Shown here piece by piece: positions 36,001-46,066 of a stretch of 64,000 nucleotides of DNA. Where the stretch lies: assembly GCF_029784155.1 (NCBI RefSeq), contig NC_073693.1, positions 335,436,023 to 335,500,022 on the forward strand. Reading direction: 5' to 3'. Position 1 is the stretch's first letter; every line of letters begins with the position of its first letter. Position numbers and translations under genes: made by a program. Source of the DNA: Uranotaenia lowii. Taxonomy: Eukaryota > Arthropoda > Insecta > Diptera > Culicidae. Below the pieces are notes generated by a model. It was not told the origin of the DNA and did not search any database. It saw only the letters and a list, made by a program, of their open reading frames with translations.

Positions 36001-36400
36001 GGGGAGGAGCGGGCTATATGCGCCTATTAAGCAGAACACTGATTTAATCAAATATCACATCGAATATGTGCACAAAAACTATATACACGTGTGCAGGCAT
36101 CTGTTTTTTATACATTGGAGCAATTTTTATGATAAAATTTTCTTCTGTTTCCAAGAAAAAGATTTTATTATAAGTGTTGTCTAAAATGCCGAACCTCAAA
36201 CCGTGCGGGCTAAATGCGCCTATTTATATTTTGAACAAAATTTCTGTTTTTTGGGCAAGATTTCCGTATAATTTCATTGAAACTTCTAGAAAGTAATGAT
36301 TTCCGAACGACAAAGCTGAAGTTTTATAAAAATTTATGTATATTATAATTTTATGGAATAAAACAAAAGTTAGGGTGCCATACTATGGAGGCAGTTCATC
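36001..36400 (+). mobile_element. Fragment of a family B-like element (GGGGAGGAGCGGGC end)
   Basis: After TA (36000-36001), the sequence reads GGGGAGGAGCGGGC then TATATGCGCCTATT. The same motif, GTGCGGGCTAAATGCGCCTA, returns about 197 bp downstream (36206-36225). This doubled terminal motif parallels the organisation of family B (3222 onward). No opposite end was found, so this is a truncated or diverged copy. Class assignment is inference. Confidence 0.4.
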
Positions 36401-37860
36401 CATGAGAAAAACTTTATCAAATCTGTTTTTAGATCTTCAATTTTCTCTTAAGATGTTATTCAGAGCTTAGATTTGAAGGTTCAATGATAAAAATCATTTA
36501 TTTATTCTATTTAACCTGTTATTTTAGGATGGAGGCATTTTACAAACATGATGGGGGCATACAAAAACACTCTATTATTCAACTATATAATCATTATTTA
36601 ACCTCCACAAAAGCTGAAATATGTTTAATTTCTTAAGTTTATTTGAGTAAGAGTCAAAAACCATCCTAGTTTTTGTTTCAAGCTTCTTTACGTATAATTT
36701 TTAAAAGTCGAAATATTGCATCAAAATGTATCAAAACCTTGTATGATTTTTTAAATTTTTTTGAGTTTGTAAATTCATAAAATTCTTTCTTGCCTTATGT
36801 TCTAAGCGTATCACCCTCAAAATGCATTGGTCAGATAAGCTGTCTAGTCAGCCATTTCATCAAACAGCCGTAGGGTCATTTCACCCGATAGGCCCATTTA
36901 GGAAACCTTTCCCCTATATGAAAAGCACAAAAGTGCCAAGTAGAGGATTCATTAAAAGGCTAATGATGCCTTGTTTAGGGACTAGTTCCAAGCGGTTTTC
37001 AAAGGCCATATGAAGCCTTTTTGGTTTGCCTTCGACTCTCTTTTTGAACGGCAGGCTAAAAAAGGTTTTATTATTCTTCCGTTTAAAAAAAAATTGGCCA
37101 AGCTTCGCTTTGAAGCAGGACTTTAGCATTGTAAGCCTCTCATATTTTTATTTCCAGTCAATTTTCCAATGAGAAAAAAAAATTGTATTTCTCATCCAAA
37201 AATGCAAATAATCCGTTTTCTTCAGTTTGTTGATGATTGGTTTGTCGGATGGTGTGCAAATACATCATACTATTCCACCATTTGGTGCCTCATTCTTAAT
37301 CTTTGAAATTTAATGATAATTTAATGACGCCTGGTCTTACTTTAAAAATGATGTAATGTGAAATTTAACTGCTTTTATGATGCTGAATCAAAGTAGGCCT
37401 CACAACAAGTAAGCCTGCTGTCGGTACCAAATTTTAGACTCAGACTCTTAAATTTAACAATTTAACCTTATTGATGCATATTTTTGCCTTCATGGAATAA
37501 TCAATATCAAATGATGCTATAAGTTTGCTGTTGAAACCTTAGCTTGCTATCGATGATGGCATCAAAATTTGATCTGGTTGACTGATAGTGACTTTCTGTT
37601 CTTGAAGTGTCTTCAAGATCTGCCTGAAATACGTTCGTAGCAAACATTGTAGAAGGTTTATCGCAGGAACATTAGAACTTTTCCTACATATATAACAGAT
37701 GTAGTGATTATTTGATACTTTTAAGCTACATAAGTGAAGAGTGGAGTGGAGTGGAGATATATCTTGAATGACAAGATTTAAACGACTTAATTTCCCCTAC
37801 AAAAAAAAAAAAAAAAAAAACAAATAAATAATATTATGTGAAAAATGGAAAATGATAATT
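36401..37860. other. Moderately AT-rich sequence, unclassified
   Basis: No coding support. It contains an A20 homopolymer (37801-37820) and a GTGGA triplication (about 37741-37756). 36820-37130 has repeated GGC/GCC-type short words that look repeat-derived but could not be matched elsewhere in the window. Confidence 0.4.
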
Positions 37861-37863
37861 AAA

Positions 37864-37936
37864 TCACCCCGATCAAGAATTGAACTCCAGTCCTCTGGGA
37901 TCGCAGCATGTCATCTTACCACAAGGCCACCTCATG
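37864..37936 (-). other. tRNA-like relic
   Basis: The minus strand carries a good box-A-like word, TGGCCTTGTGGTAAGATG. About 35 nt later comes a box-B-like word, GAGTTCAATTCTTG. The outer strands AATCATG and GGTGATT pair partly. Spacing is tRNA-sized. The T-stem and anticodon stem are imperfect and no CCA or terminator context is evident, so a tRNA-derived repeat or pseudogene is more likely than a functional gene. Confidence 0.4.
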
Positions 37937-38399
37937 ATTTGATATGTGCCAAGCTACAATTCTATATGTGAGATTTTTTTACGAACATGGCATGGAAAAA
38001 AGACAGACCGACAAGAGTGTCAATTTAAGGATAACTTGTTCATCGTAATTTAGTTCACTTTTAGAAAGCTTAAATCGAAAATATCGAATTTGTATATTCG
38101 CAACATTTTGGCAGCGTTTTTATGGACTTACTCTACTGCCATCCGATTCAACTTGTTATGAGCAAAGCGTATCGTAAATTAATGATAGAGTTCCTTTTGA
38201 CTATGCTAGTTACATACGAACAGTATGCTTTTTTGCTGATTTAACGTATAGTATTGACATGAAATTATTTTTCTGTCTAGTGACAAGTTTCATTTATAAT
38301 TTTTGTTTAGTTTTTAAGATGATAATTTTTTTTTCCATAGATCTCTCGATGTTTTCGTCTTTTAAAACAATTTCGCAGAATATATACGTTTGTTTTATT

Positions 38400-38620
38400 T
38401 CGGTAAAAATGAGCGTGTAAAATCTTTCCCCATTTTCACCATCTTAGTAGTGCTTAACATAAATTTGTTCAAATGATGATTTTAAATAAAAGTCTACTCG
38501 CTCATTTTCACCATATTTTATTTCTTTTAACTTCTATCCGTCGATAAAACTTAATTATTTCTTAATGTTTTTGCTCAAAAGAACATCATTTTTTATCATT
38601 TTTTAGAAACTTAGGCAGTT
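38400..38620 (+). repeat. Diverged copy of hairpin family D
   Basis: The words CTACTCGCTCATTTTCACCAT, TTTTATTTCTTTTAACTTCTA and AAAGAACATCATTTTT follow in the same order as the right arm of the 18681-19099 element (about 18978-19085). A short TGAGCGTGTAAAAT at about 38408 is the remnant of the opposing arm. Heavily mutated. Confidence 0.55.
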
Positions 38621-38634
38621 TGTTCTCAATAAAG

Positions 38635-39085
38635 TTGCCAGAATTATTTCAGCAGGTACCCGGGCCGGTCAATCCCGGACAATTTCAAATAATAACCTAG
38701 CAAAATCCGGTCTTATTTGAAAATTTACTCCCGAAAATCCGGGAAAATTTTGTTTAACCCCAAAAATTACTAAACGCAAATTAAGAAAACTAAATAAAAA
38801 AAAAAATGTTGCATCAAAACTCGTTGTCCGACTTCAAATCGTTTCTTAGGCTACCAAAAACCTTTGATGATTTTTTTTTATTAAACTTGCTCAAAAAATG
38901 TCGTTTTGGAGGCATAAAAAAAAAATCATCAAAATTTAGTTTTTTGTTTGATCTGTCAAATAAATTAAACGAATCCGGGCAAAATCCGGTCAGTTTTCGA
39001 TGAAATCCGGGCAACCCAGCCGCGCCGGACTATCCCAAATTTTGTATTAAATAATCCGGGCTATTTCACAATCTTACTCTATAAT
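38635..39085 (+). repeat. Family C repeat, copy 2
   Basis: It starts GTTGCCAGAATTATTTCAGC and continues through GTACCCGGGCCGG, AATCCGGG, CCAAAAACCTTTGATGA, TTTTGGAGGCAT and GATCTGTCAAATAAA. It ends with several ATCCGGGCAA words and CCAAATTTTGTATTAAAT. These landmarks match copy 3 at 39940-40365 in order and orientation. The frames at 38806-39003 and 38814-39014 are incidental. Confidence 0.7.
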
Positions 39086-39246
39086 AATATTAAGCAATTT
39101 AAAAAAAAACGATTATTGAGTTTTGAAAATCTTTACATTTAAAATTGAGACAGAGCGATGCAAAGCAGAAGTTGAATTTATTTTTTTTTTGAATTGCCTA
39201 CTCGTCGCGAAAAGTTGTTGGTATTTATTATCGATTTTTTTCGGCG

Positions 39247-39493
39247 AATAAATAACTACAAAAGTACTTGCCATTTGGTCCGGATGATTCGAGCTACTAT
39301 TGGCTTTTCACATCACTTCAGCGGACTTAATCTAGCGATTGTCTTGAAGTTATTTTTAATTCTTTTTCAAACAAATAACTACAAACAGTAGTATAGACGA
39401 TCGCTAGATTAAGTCCGCTGAAGAGAGGTGAAAAGCCAAAAGTAGATCGAAAAGTCCGGACCAACTGGCAAATAATTTTGTAGTCATTTATTT
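39247..39493. mobile_element. Small hairpin element with ~100-bp arms
   Basis: The left arm (39247-39347) begins AATAAATAACTACAAAA and contains TTTGGTCCGGA, TTGGCTTTTCAC and CAGCGGACTTAATCTAGCGA. The right arm (39396-39493) is the reverse complement with few mismatches. The ~48-bp loop contains another ATAACTACAAA. It lies between two family C copies and is non-coding. Confidence 0.7.
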
Positions 39494-39939
39494 AACAAAA
39501 ATTTCTGAAATTATGAATTTTTTAATATTTTATTGTTTATTTGAAGTTTTCTTTCATTCATAACCAGTTTCTGGTAACCTGTGTGAGAGTTTCGATTTGA
39601 TTTGGGAAAATTTAGAAACAATATAAAATAAACTTAAAGAGTATTCGGAAAAAATACTTCACTAAGTTTTGTGAACAGCTTTTTAATGCATGGATTGAAA
39701 TTGGAGAATTTTTTTGTGAGTTACCCATGAATGTAATAAAGATATGAGAAAAATTTGATGACAATATGTTAAGCGGTTTTTGAGATTGGGACCAATACAG
39801 AAATGCTTTGACCAACATTTTTGGACAATATTATGAAGAGTCCAGGAGAGTCCAGGAGGTAAATCGTTAAACGACACCTAGAAGATCGCACAATGAGCTG
39901 AATTTGAAAAAAAATAGTTCTGATGGTACATTGAGGTTA

Positions 39940-40365
39940 TCAGAAATTTTTCAGCACGTATCCGGACCGGACAAACCGAGCAATTTTATATAAAAATCCA
40001 GGCATTTGATTTTAAAAGTGATCACCATAAATGCGGGCAAATTTTCTCAAAACCCAGAAATTACTCAACAAAAATCAATAGAAAAAAAAATTATTATCAA
40101 AATTCATCGACAGATTTTAAAACGTATTTGAGGCTTCCAAAAAACCTTTAATGAAAAATTTATAAAATTTGCTTAAAAAATTTAGTTTTGGAGGCATTCG
40201 TTTTTTTTTGTTGGATTTGTCAAATAAAGTGAATAAAACCGGGCAAAATCGGGGCATTTTTTAATAAAATCCGGGCAAAAAGGCCCGGTCAGACTGTTCC
40301 CAAATTTTGTATTAAATATCCATGCAAACCCGGATAAAACTGAGCAATCTGGCAAGCATATGATT
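39940..40365 (+). repeat. Family C repeat, copy 3
   Basis: It parallels copy 2: TCAGCACGTATCCGGACCGG near the start, then CCAGAAATTACTCAACA, GAGGCTTCCAAAAAACCTTT and TTTTGGAGGCATTCG. ATTTGTCAAATAAAGTGAAT, CCGGGCAAAA and CCAAATTTTGTATTAAAT follow. It ends in AACTGAGCAATCTGGCAAG, the complement of the GTTGCCAGA start. That suggests short terminal inverted repeats. Confidence 0.7.
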
Positions 40366-40882
40366 CCTACTACATAGACAAACAGACAGAACGCTGTGAT
40401 CAGGTAAATTTTTTTTAGCAAAGCGATTATACTGCCATCTGTTGCCGAATGTGCCTTCCAATCAATTTTGATCAAAAAAATGAAACAACTTCTTGAATCG
40501 ATCTCAGATAATTTGTAGCCAAATAGAGTCACGATCCAGGCACCAAAGAAAGTTGAAATAATACCAAATTCCGCCATTCGGATTACAACAGCATTTTCAA
40601 TTCCTATCCACTTCCTATTCAGGTTTGGGTTGTCAAAAAAACAATCAAAGGCTGCCATGATAGACAGTTTCGGTTTCACAAAAAAATGAAGCAGCGTAAC
40701 CAGGTGACAACATTGCCTTTCTTAGAAGCAGTTTTGTGAAGAATATAAATAGAGTCCTATCTGTTTTTATGTGTTTCGATCGGAAAGTTCCCAAGAAGAT
40801 TATTTTTCTTGTCCAAATCTTAAAGCTAACAAAAAGACAGGCCTGATTCATTAAATGAAGTTGATTACTAGTAAAATAAACA

Positions 40883-41300
40883 AAATACGGTGGTCAAATA
40901 GTGCGCAAAATATTGGACCGCTATCGAGAAAATATTTTGAAAAAAATCGTTACGGACAGCTAAACGAACTCATTAGTGGGCACCTGTCAGGTGTTCAGCC
41001 AGAAATTTTTCGTTGGCAAGTCTTGTCTGTTTATTCCGGAGATAAACAAGGAGAATTTTACTTTAAAATTTGGCATCTAGTACTTGAGGTGGCAAACGAA
41101 GCTGCAAATCTGACGGTGTAACACAACGATTGACACAATAAGTGGCTAAATAAACAAAAACGACTGCCTTCAAATGGGTCTTTTTCCCTAAAGAGTACTT
41201 CCATAAGTCCCACAAAGTTGATTCTCTGATTTATTTGGATCTATTATCGTATTTGTATGCAAAAACTGTGGCGAACTGATAAAGAGTCAAATAATCTGCT
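40883..41300 (+). repeat. Dispersed repeat family A, copy 2
   Basis: Counterpart of 845-1185, with shared landmarks in the same order (ACGGTGGTCAAATAGTGCGC, CTGTCAGG, GAAGCTGCAAATCTG, AACGATTGACACAATAAG, CCCACAAAGTTGATT). An 88-codon frame (40855-41121) overlaps the start but is not conserved in copy 1. Confidence 0.6.
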
Positions 41301-42960
41301 CAATTTCCCGTTTTTGAAGGTTAAGCTTAAGGAAACAAAAAACGAAATCAAACCTAGCCATGATAAAAAAAAGTGGTTCATAGTATGTATTATAGATGGC
41401 GTACGAGGCGTCTAAAATTAAAGTCATTACACTGCTTCATTGATCAATATCTTAAAAATCACTCGACAGATCTTCACATGTATAAAAACATTTAAACACT
41501 AAATTACTGGGCAGTATAGCAGAAAAATTGTTAACAAAACGAAGTGTTACATTTTATTCGAATACACTTCGTAATAACATCATAATCGGATAAAACTTCC
41601 CGACAGGGGAACGACTTCAAACTACTGCAAAAATTTCGTCGATGCAAATATGTTGCTAAAAGCTTTGGAGAGTTAAATACGTTTTGAATTCATCTTACAA
41701 AACTGCTTGTTCTTCCAAGCATCCACCTTAATGTTTTGATTTTTGTAACAATGAGAATAAATACATGGAAAATTATTTAAAAAAAAATTACTTTATATAA
41801 AGAATTTATATGTTTCGGTTTTTCACCAGTTCACATAATTTTACATAAATTTATTCTCATTTGTATCAAATAAAACACAAACCAAGCATTCTTAAAAGCA
41901 GACAAATTAAAATGCCTTTGAATTCAAAAACAATATTTTGCTTTAATGCTTGCAATTCTGTTTAATTTACTTTAATTTATAATATGTAATCGTATTAGAA
42001 TATCAGCCTGTACAGTAAATCTTCCCTCGAATCACAAACCAATTGTTGAAATGTTAATAAAGTGTCGGAATTCCCTCGAATGCAGCTCTTTCAATCACCC
42101 ATATCGAACAAAATAATCTTCCGGTGTATGGTTTTCCGCCATAATTGATAGCAACAATAATTGAACTTCCCACAAATTCACTCCCAGGTCTGCCGGTAAC
42201 ATATGACACGGAGCTATAAAAAAAACGATGGAAAAAAGCATTCCAGCAGAAACCAGAACGAAAAAAAAAACGCGAAATCGAAAGGAAAAACCGCCCTCCC
42301 AGAATATGGCAAAACAAGTACACCGTTATTGCTTCCGCTTTCTGCTTTCAAGCATTTGGTAGCTGCCTATCCATATGAACATACATATTTCCTGGGCGAT
42401 ATTATACGTCATCTTCTAATCGCGCAACCTGGCTGAACTGTTGCTGTCAGCTCGTCTTTTCTCCATCTCGTTCTCCTCCTCCTACTCGTTTGATCAGGAT
42501 ATATGGCTTCAGACCTGGGCCCGGGTGAAAGCTCCTTGTTTTTTGCTGTCTGTCCACCCACTTTTCGATGGCACCACTCCTGGGGGAGCACTTTGGATTG
42601 GGTGCGTGTGTTTGTTTGTCCTGTGTGACTACTTTGGGCACGCAAACGGTGTTTATGCATGAGATATGGAGCCCTCGACCCTCCGGAAGCAAACCCCCTT
42701 TCTCAAAAAAGAGGGTAATGTTCTACAGGGACGGATAAAAGAAGAGTAGGGGATCTATGAGGAATCATCAAGACTTTGTTTGAGACTTTAAATTCAGAAA
42801 TAGGAAATCACCTAAACCTCTACTACATTTTGTTTCGATGAGTTGAAATTTGTTGTCGCTGAAAATTTCATTATTGATCTCTTACTACAAAATTAATTTT
42901 AAAAATATTAATTTTAAGATTTTTTCTAAATTATTGAAATATTTTGAAATATATTACAGA
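41301..42960. other. AT-rich DNA, then unique island (42061-42720)
   Basis: 41301-42060 shows nothing. 42061-42720 is GC-richer with overlapping short open frames on both strands that lack domains (for example 42054-42323 minus and 42441-42662 plus). No coding call is made. Confidence 0.4.
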
Positions 42961-43222
42961 AGGGAAGTTTGGGGAAATATGGGCCTAGAAATCCAAATTG
43001 ATTAGACAACGTGTAAAGTTTATTAGTTGATCCAAAACTGAAATTTCATCATTCATTTTATTTTTTTAAACTATTTCAAATGAGGATATAAAAAAGGGAG
43101 TTGTGTATGGAAAATGGACAAAATATTTTTCATAACTCTTCATTTGGCATAAGAAAACTTTCCAGATCAGAAAAACGTATTTAAAGTTCTGAATGTGTAT
43201 AAATACACAAAAATATAGGTGG
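42961..43222 (-). mobile_element. Partial family B element, inverted, without the LINE
   Basis: Its reverse complement matches the left family B half (about 3595-3861: CCACCTATATTTTTATG, TACACATTCAGAACTT, AAATACGTTTTTC, TTTTCTTATGCCAAATGAA). It continues with the right side (TTTGGATCAACT, AATAAACTTT, TCAATTTGGATTT) across the point where the LINE sits at 3862-8711. It is therefore an empty-site relative. It is cut off at a TA by the Tc1/mariner-like fragment. Confidence 0.65.
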
Positions 43223-43226
43223 CCTA

Positions 43227-43740
43227 AAGTCTGTTTCACATAGAATCTGGTAGCATCTTTTCATTTACTGCAGCGTCCCTAGTTGTCACATCGCGAATCT
43301 ATTGACAGTGTTTTGATCCGGATGGTTTGATTACTTAGTGGTGAAGATTTCATCGAGATTGAAGCAGTCAGTCAAAAGTTATCGACGATGGAACGCGAAT
43401 GGCGAGAGAAAATTCTGCACACTCACGTAAAGAAACCGACGTGGTCAGGGGTAAAGATCGCGAAAATCCTGAAATATCCAAAATCGACTGTAAATTCGGT
43501 GCTGCAACGTTACTGGGAGACCATACGGTGGATCGAGCAAAACAAACCAGGCGTAAAAGTGGAACATATGATCGGAAGCTGCGAGCAAAGGTAATTCGAT
43601 CAGTTTACAATAATCCTGGAATCTCCTTGCGTGATTTGGCGAAAAAGTTCAAGACGAACCACAGTATAGCTCAACAAATTTCTTTGGAGGGTTTGGGGGT
43701 TAAACCCCCCCCCCCCCCCCATGATGGTCCAAATGTCAAG
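43227..43740 (+). mobile_element. 5' part of a Tc1/mariner-type transposon, truncated
   Basis: It starts after a TA inside the family B fragment, with AAGTCTGTTTCACATAG as the probable terminus. A ~160-bp leader leads to the transposase frame. The 3' two-thirds, including the catalytic domain and the other terminus, are missing. The sequence becomes a C15 run and AT-rich DNA at about 43700. Confidence 0.6.
43388..43690 (+). pseudogene. Tc1/mariner transposase, N-terminal DNA-binding part only
   Basis: ATG at 43388 opens a basic helix-turn-helix region (about 46 residues, including KPTWSGVKIAKIL and a PKSTVNSVLQRY turn). Near 43520-43530 the reading switches by one base into the frame that ends at 43743. 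It continues with a linker (AKQTRRKSG) and a second helix-turn-helix containing NPGISLRDLAKKFKTNHS. This two-HTH, paired-like layout is the transposase DNA-binding module of Tc1/mariner elements. The DDE/D catalytic domain is absent. The frameshift and truncation make it inactive. Confidence 0.75.
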
Positions 43741-44007
43741 TGAATTAGATTTTGCTAAACATAAAATTTGAAATTGCTAATAAAATTTTGATGAAAAACT
43801 AAAATGATTCATGAGTAACAATAGTGCAACAGTCTCGACTCCAAAACCCCGAAATCTCATTCCAGGACAGCAATAATACAGCAGTTTTTCAAAAAAATCT
43901 CACTTGTTGATAGTAATTGAGTCCAAAATGTTGAATCCCAATAAAGTTTTACTAAGCTTACCAGATTTTCCGCATTTTGACCAGATTCCGAAATTTCAAT
44001 TGAGTTA

Positions 44008-44820
44008 GGCGGCATCCATAAATTAAGTAACGCAAAAAATGCACTTTTTTGACCCCTTCCTCCGTATGTCACAAAGCGTAACTCTTCGACGTACCCCCCT
44101 ATGAAAATTACGTAACGCTGATAATGACCCCCCCTCATCTTCTCATGGTTTTGAATACTGATTTTTGAAGGTATCGATATCGAAGGTAAATATTATAACA
44201 GAAATTTTTTAACATTCTTCAAACGGAGTTAATATGGATCTATCCAAATCGCTTCTTAGTACTCATTGATTAAAACTCTCTCATAAAATAAATTGATTGT
44301 CTTATTATGAGTTGCTCTTTGCTTGTAAAATGATGATCAAACTTGTTTACTTTAATTTGTTCTAGGACCTAACTTGTTATGCGTAATATATTCCACTTAG
44401 TAATATTCGTCGCAAGAATCAAAATTAGTTTTTTGAATAAATTCAGAAAAATCGTTAAATTTCCGTCTTAAGGTTGAATTGAGTTCTAGGGGTTAAATGT
44501 ATTATTCGGTTTCCCAACGGTTATTTCACGGATATTCAATACTTATTTAAAAAATCTATTTCAGAATCTTTAAGGAGCAAAGATAACAAACCAGTTTCAA
44601 TCATGTTGAAGCTTACGAATTTTAAACTGATTTTGATTTGCATATCATTCTGTCCAAATTGCATGACAAAAAAAAAGCTGCGATTAGACTGAAATTTTTA
44701 AGGAAAAAATCTTTACGTAACGATGAGCATATTTCCCCCCCCTCCCCTATGTCACAATTCATAACGTTCGAGCTAACCCCCTCCCCCCCTAGGAGCGTTA
44801 CGTAATTTATGGATGCCCCC
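44008..44820. mobile_element. Inverted-repeat element with TTA target duplications
   Basis: The left end GGCGGCATCCATAAATTA (44008) and right end TAATTTATGGATGCCCCC-type (to 44820) are complementary. Both inner sides continue with GTAACGC/GCGTTACGTAA. TTA lies at 44005-44007 and 44821-44823. TTA/TAA 3-bp duplications are typical of PIF/Harbinger elements, which makes that class plausible. C-rich patches (ACCCCCCT, TTCCCCCCCCTCCCC) flank the arms symmetrically. No transposase frame is present, so it is non-autonomous. Confidence 0.7.
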
Positions 44821-44823
44821 TTA

Positions 44824-46000
44824 TTAGAATTATGTATCTCGCGTCCAAATAATTTATTTTAAATAAATTTTGTCAAAATAAACATAAAAGATTTTCTGGA
44901 ATCTTTAAACATGATTCTGAATCGGCTGATGTATTTCGATTAAATAAAAACAGATTTCGATGTGTTTTTTTTTATTTTAATAGAATAATTTCGAAATTTG
45001 CTTGCAAAGTTGCGGATTTTTGGGAAAATTATGAAACAATATGGCCTAATTTCACAAGGTTTAAGAATAAAATTGTCCGGATTTGATCAGCCTCGATAAT
45101 GTATGTATGTATGTAGATAATCCACCATGGGTGCACGGATTCACCGCAGTTTCGCCAACGTATGCGCTAAATTGCATTCCTTAGATTATAAGTTCGGCCA
45201 ATCTTCAATGCCAATTAGCACATACCCGACACCATGGCTTCGTGTGAACTGTCATGTAATGAATGAATTTCGTGTATGTGTATGTCTTATTTGTAGAATG
45301 AGCAAACAGTTTCGCAACCGTATAAAATTCATAACATTCTCAGTGTTATGAATCTTCGACAGGTATTCCGCATGCGTGTAGATACCTGCCCAGCTGGCAA
45401 CTGATTGAACGTTCTTATATCATATTATCAATAAATGAAATAGTTATACAACAGAATAACCTCACCTTTATACCCAACTTACCTCAAGACACACTAAGCT
45501 TACCTTAAGCTGTAACCGAACTTAATCAGTATCATAACCATATTTATTTCCATCTGATCTAAAATAAACAACTTTTAAAGTATTGAAAAATTGCGATGCA
45601 AAATATTTGAAACAAAATACTAAGAACAGTAACCATGACCACGTCCTACTAATAATAATTCAAGGAAATTGTATTGTTAAAATAAATGAATAAAAAAATT
45701 GTTATAATAAATGTTTACATTATGTTGGCGATGTACATGCTGTAGGAAATAAAAAATTAAATTACATGGAATTCAGGCGTTAATTGCGATATAAATAAAT
45801 AGTAAACAGTGAAATTCGCGAAAAGAGAATCTGCACAATTTCTAAATATACTAATAACTGAAACTGTAAATTACATGAATATCTGAAAATGAAAGAATAC
45901 GGTGCTGAGGTGAATATTTCAGGCGATGTCCAAGTTGATAGCTGGAAATTGAAAAAATCACCATATTTCATCATGAAAAATTTAAAAAAAAATCCAACAA
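44824..46000. other. AT-rich sequence, nothing firm
   Basis: It contains a short TGTA tetranucleotide run (about 45101-45116) and a 74-codon frame at 45127-45351 with no domain. No gene is supported. Confidence 0.5.
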
Positions 46001-46003
46001 GCC

Positions 46004-46066
46004 ATACAAAACCATGAGCGGCTCGAACTCACATCGGGGGGACTCAAATTGGCGTCCCAGTTTGTT
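46004..46066 (-). other. tRNA-like relic (T-arm/box B)
   Basis: The minus strand reads GGGACGCCAATTTGAGTCC followed by GATGTGAGTTCGAGCCGCTC. This contains a box-B-like GAGTTCGAGCC and arms that resemble anticodon and T arms. No D-arm or acceptor can be drawn. Likely a tRNA-derived repeat fragment. Confidence 0.3.

Noticed and set aside
43690..43740. C15 run and following frame as a meaningful proline-rich tail of transposase
   Set aside because: It is a homopolymer at the truncation edge. The frame after the HTH loses homology before it.
45101..45460. Possible solo LTR starting at TGTTATGAATC (about 45344)
   Set aside because: No matching second LTR, no clear target duplication and no internal element sequence.
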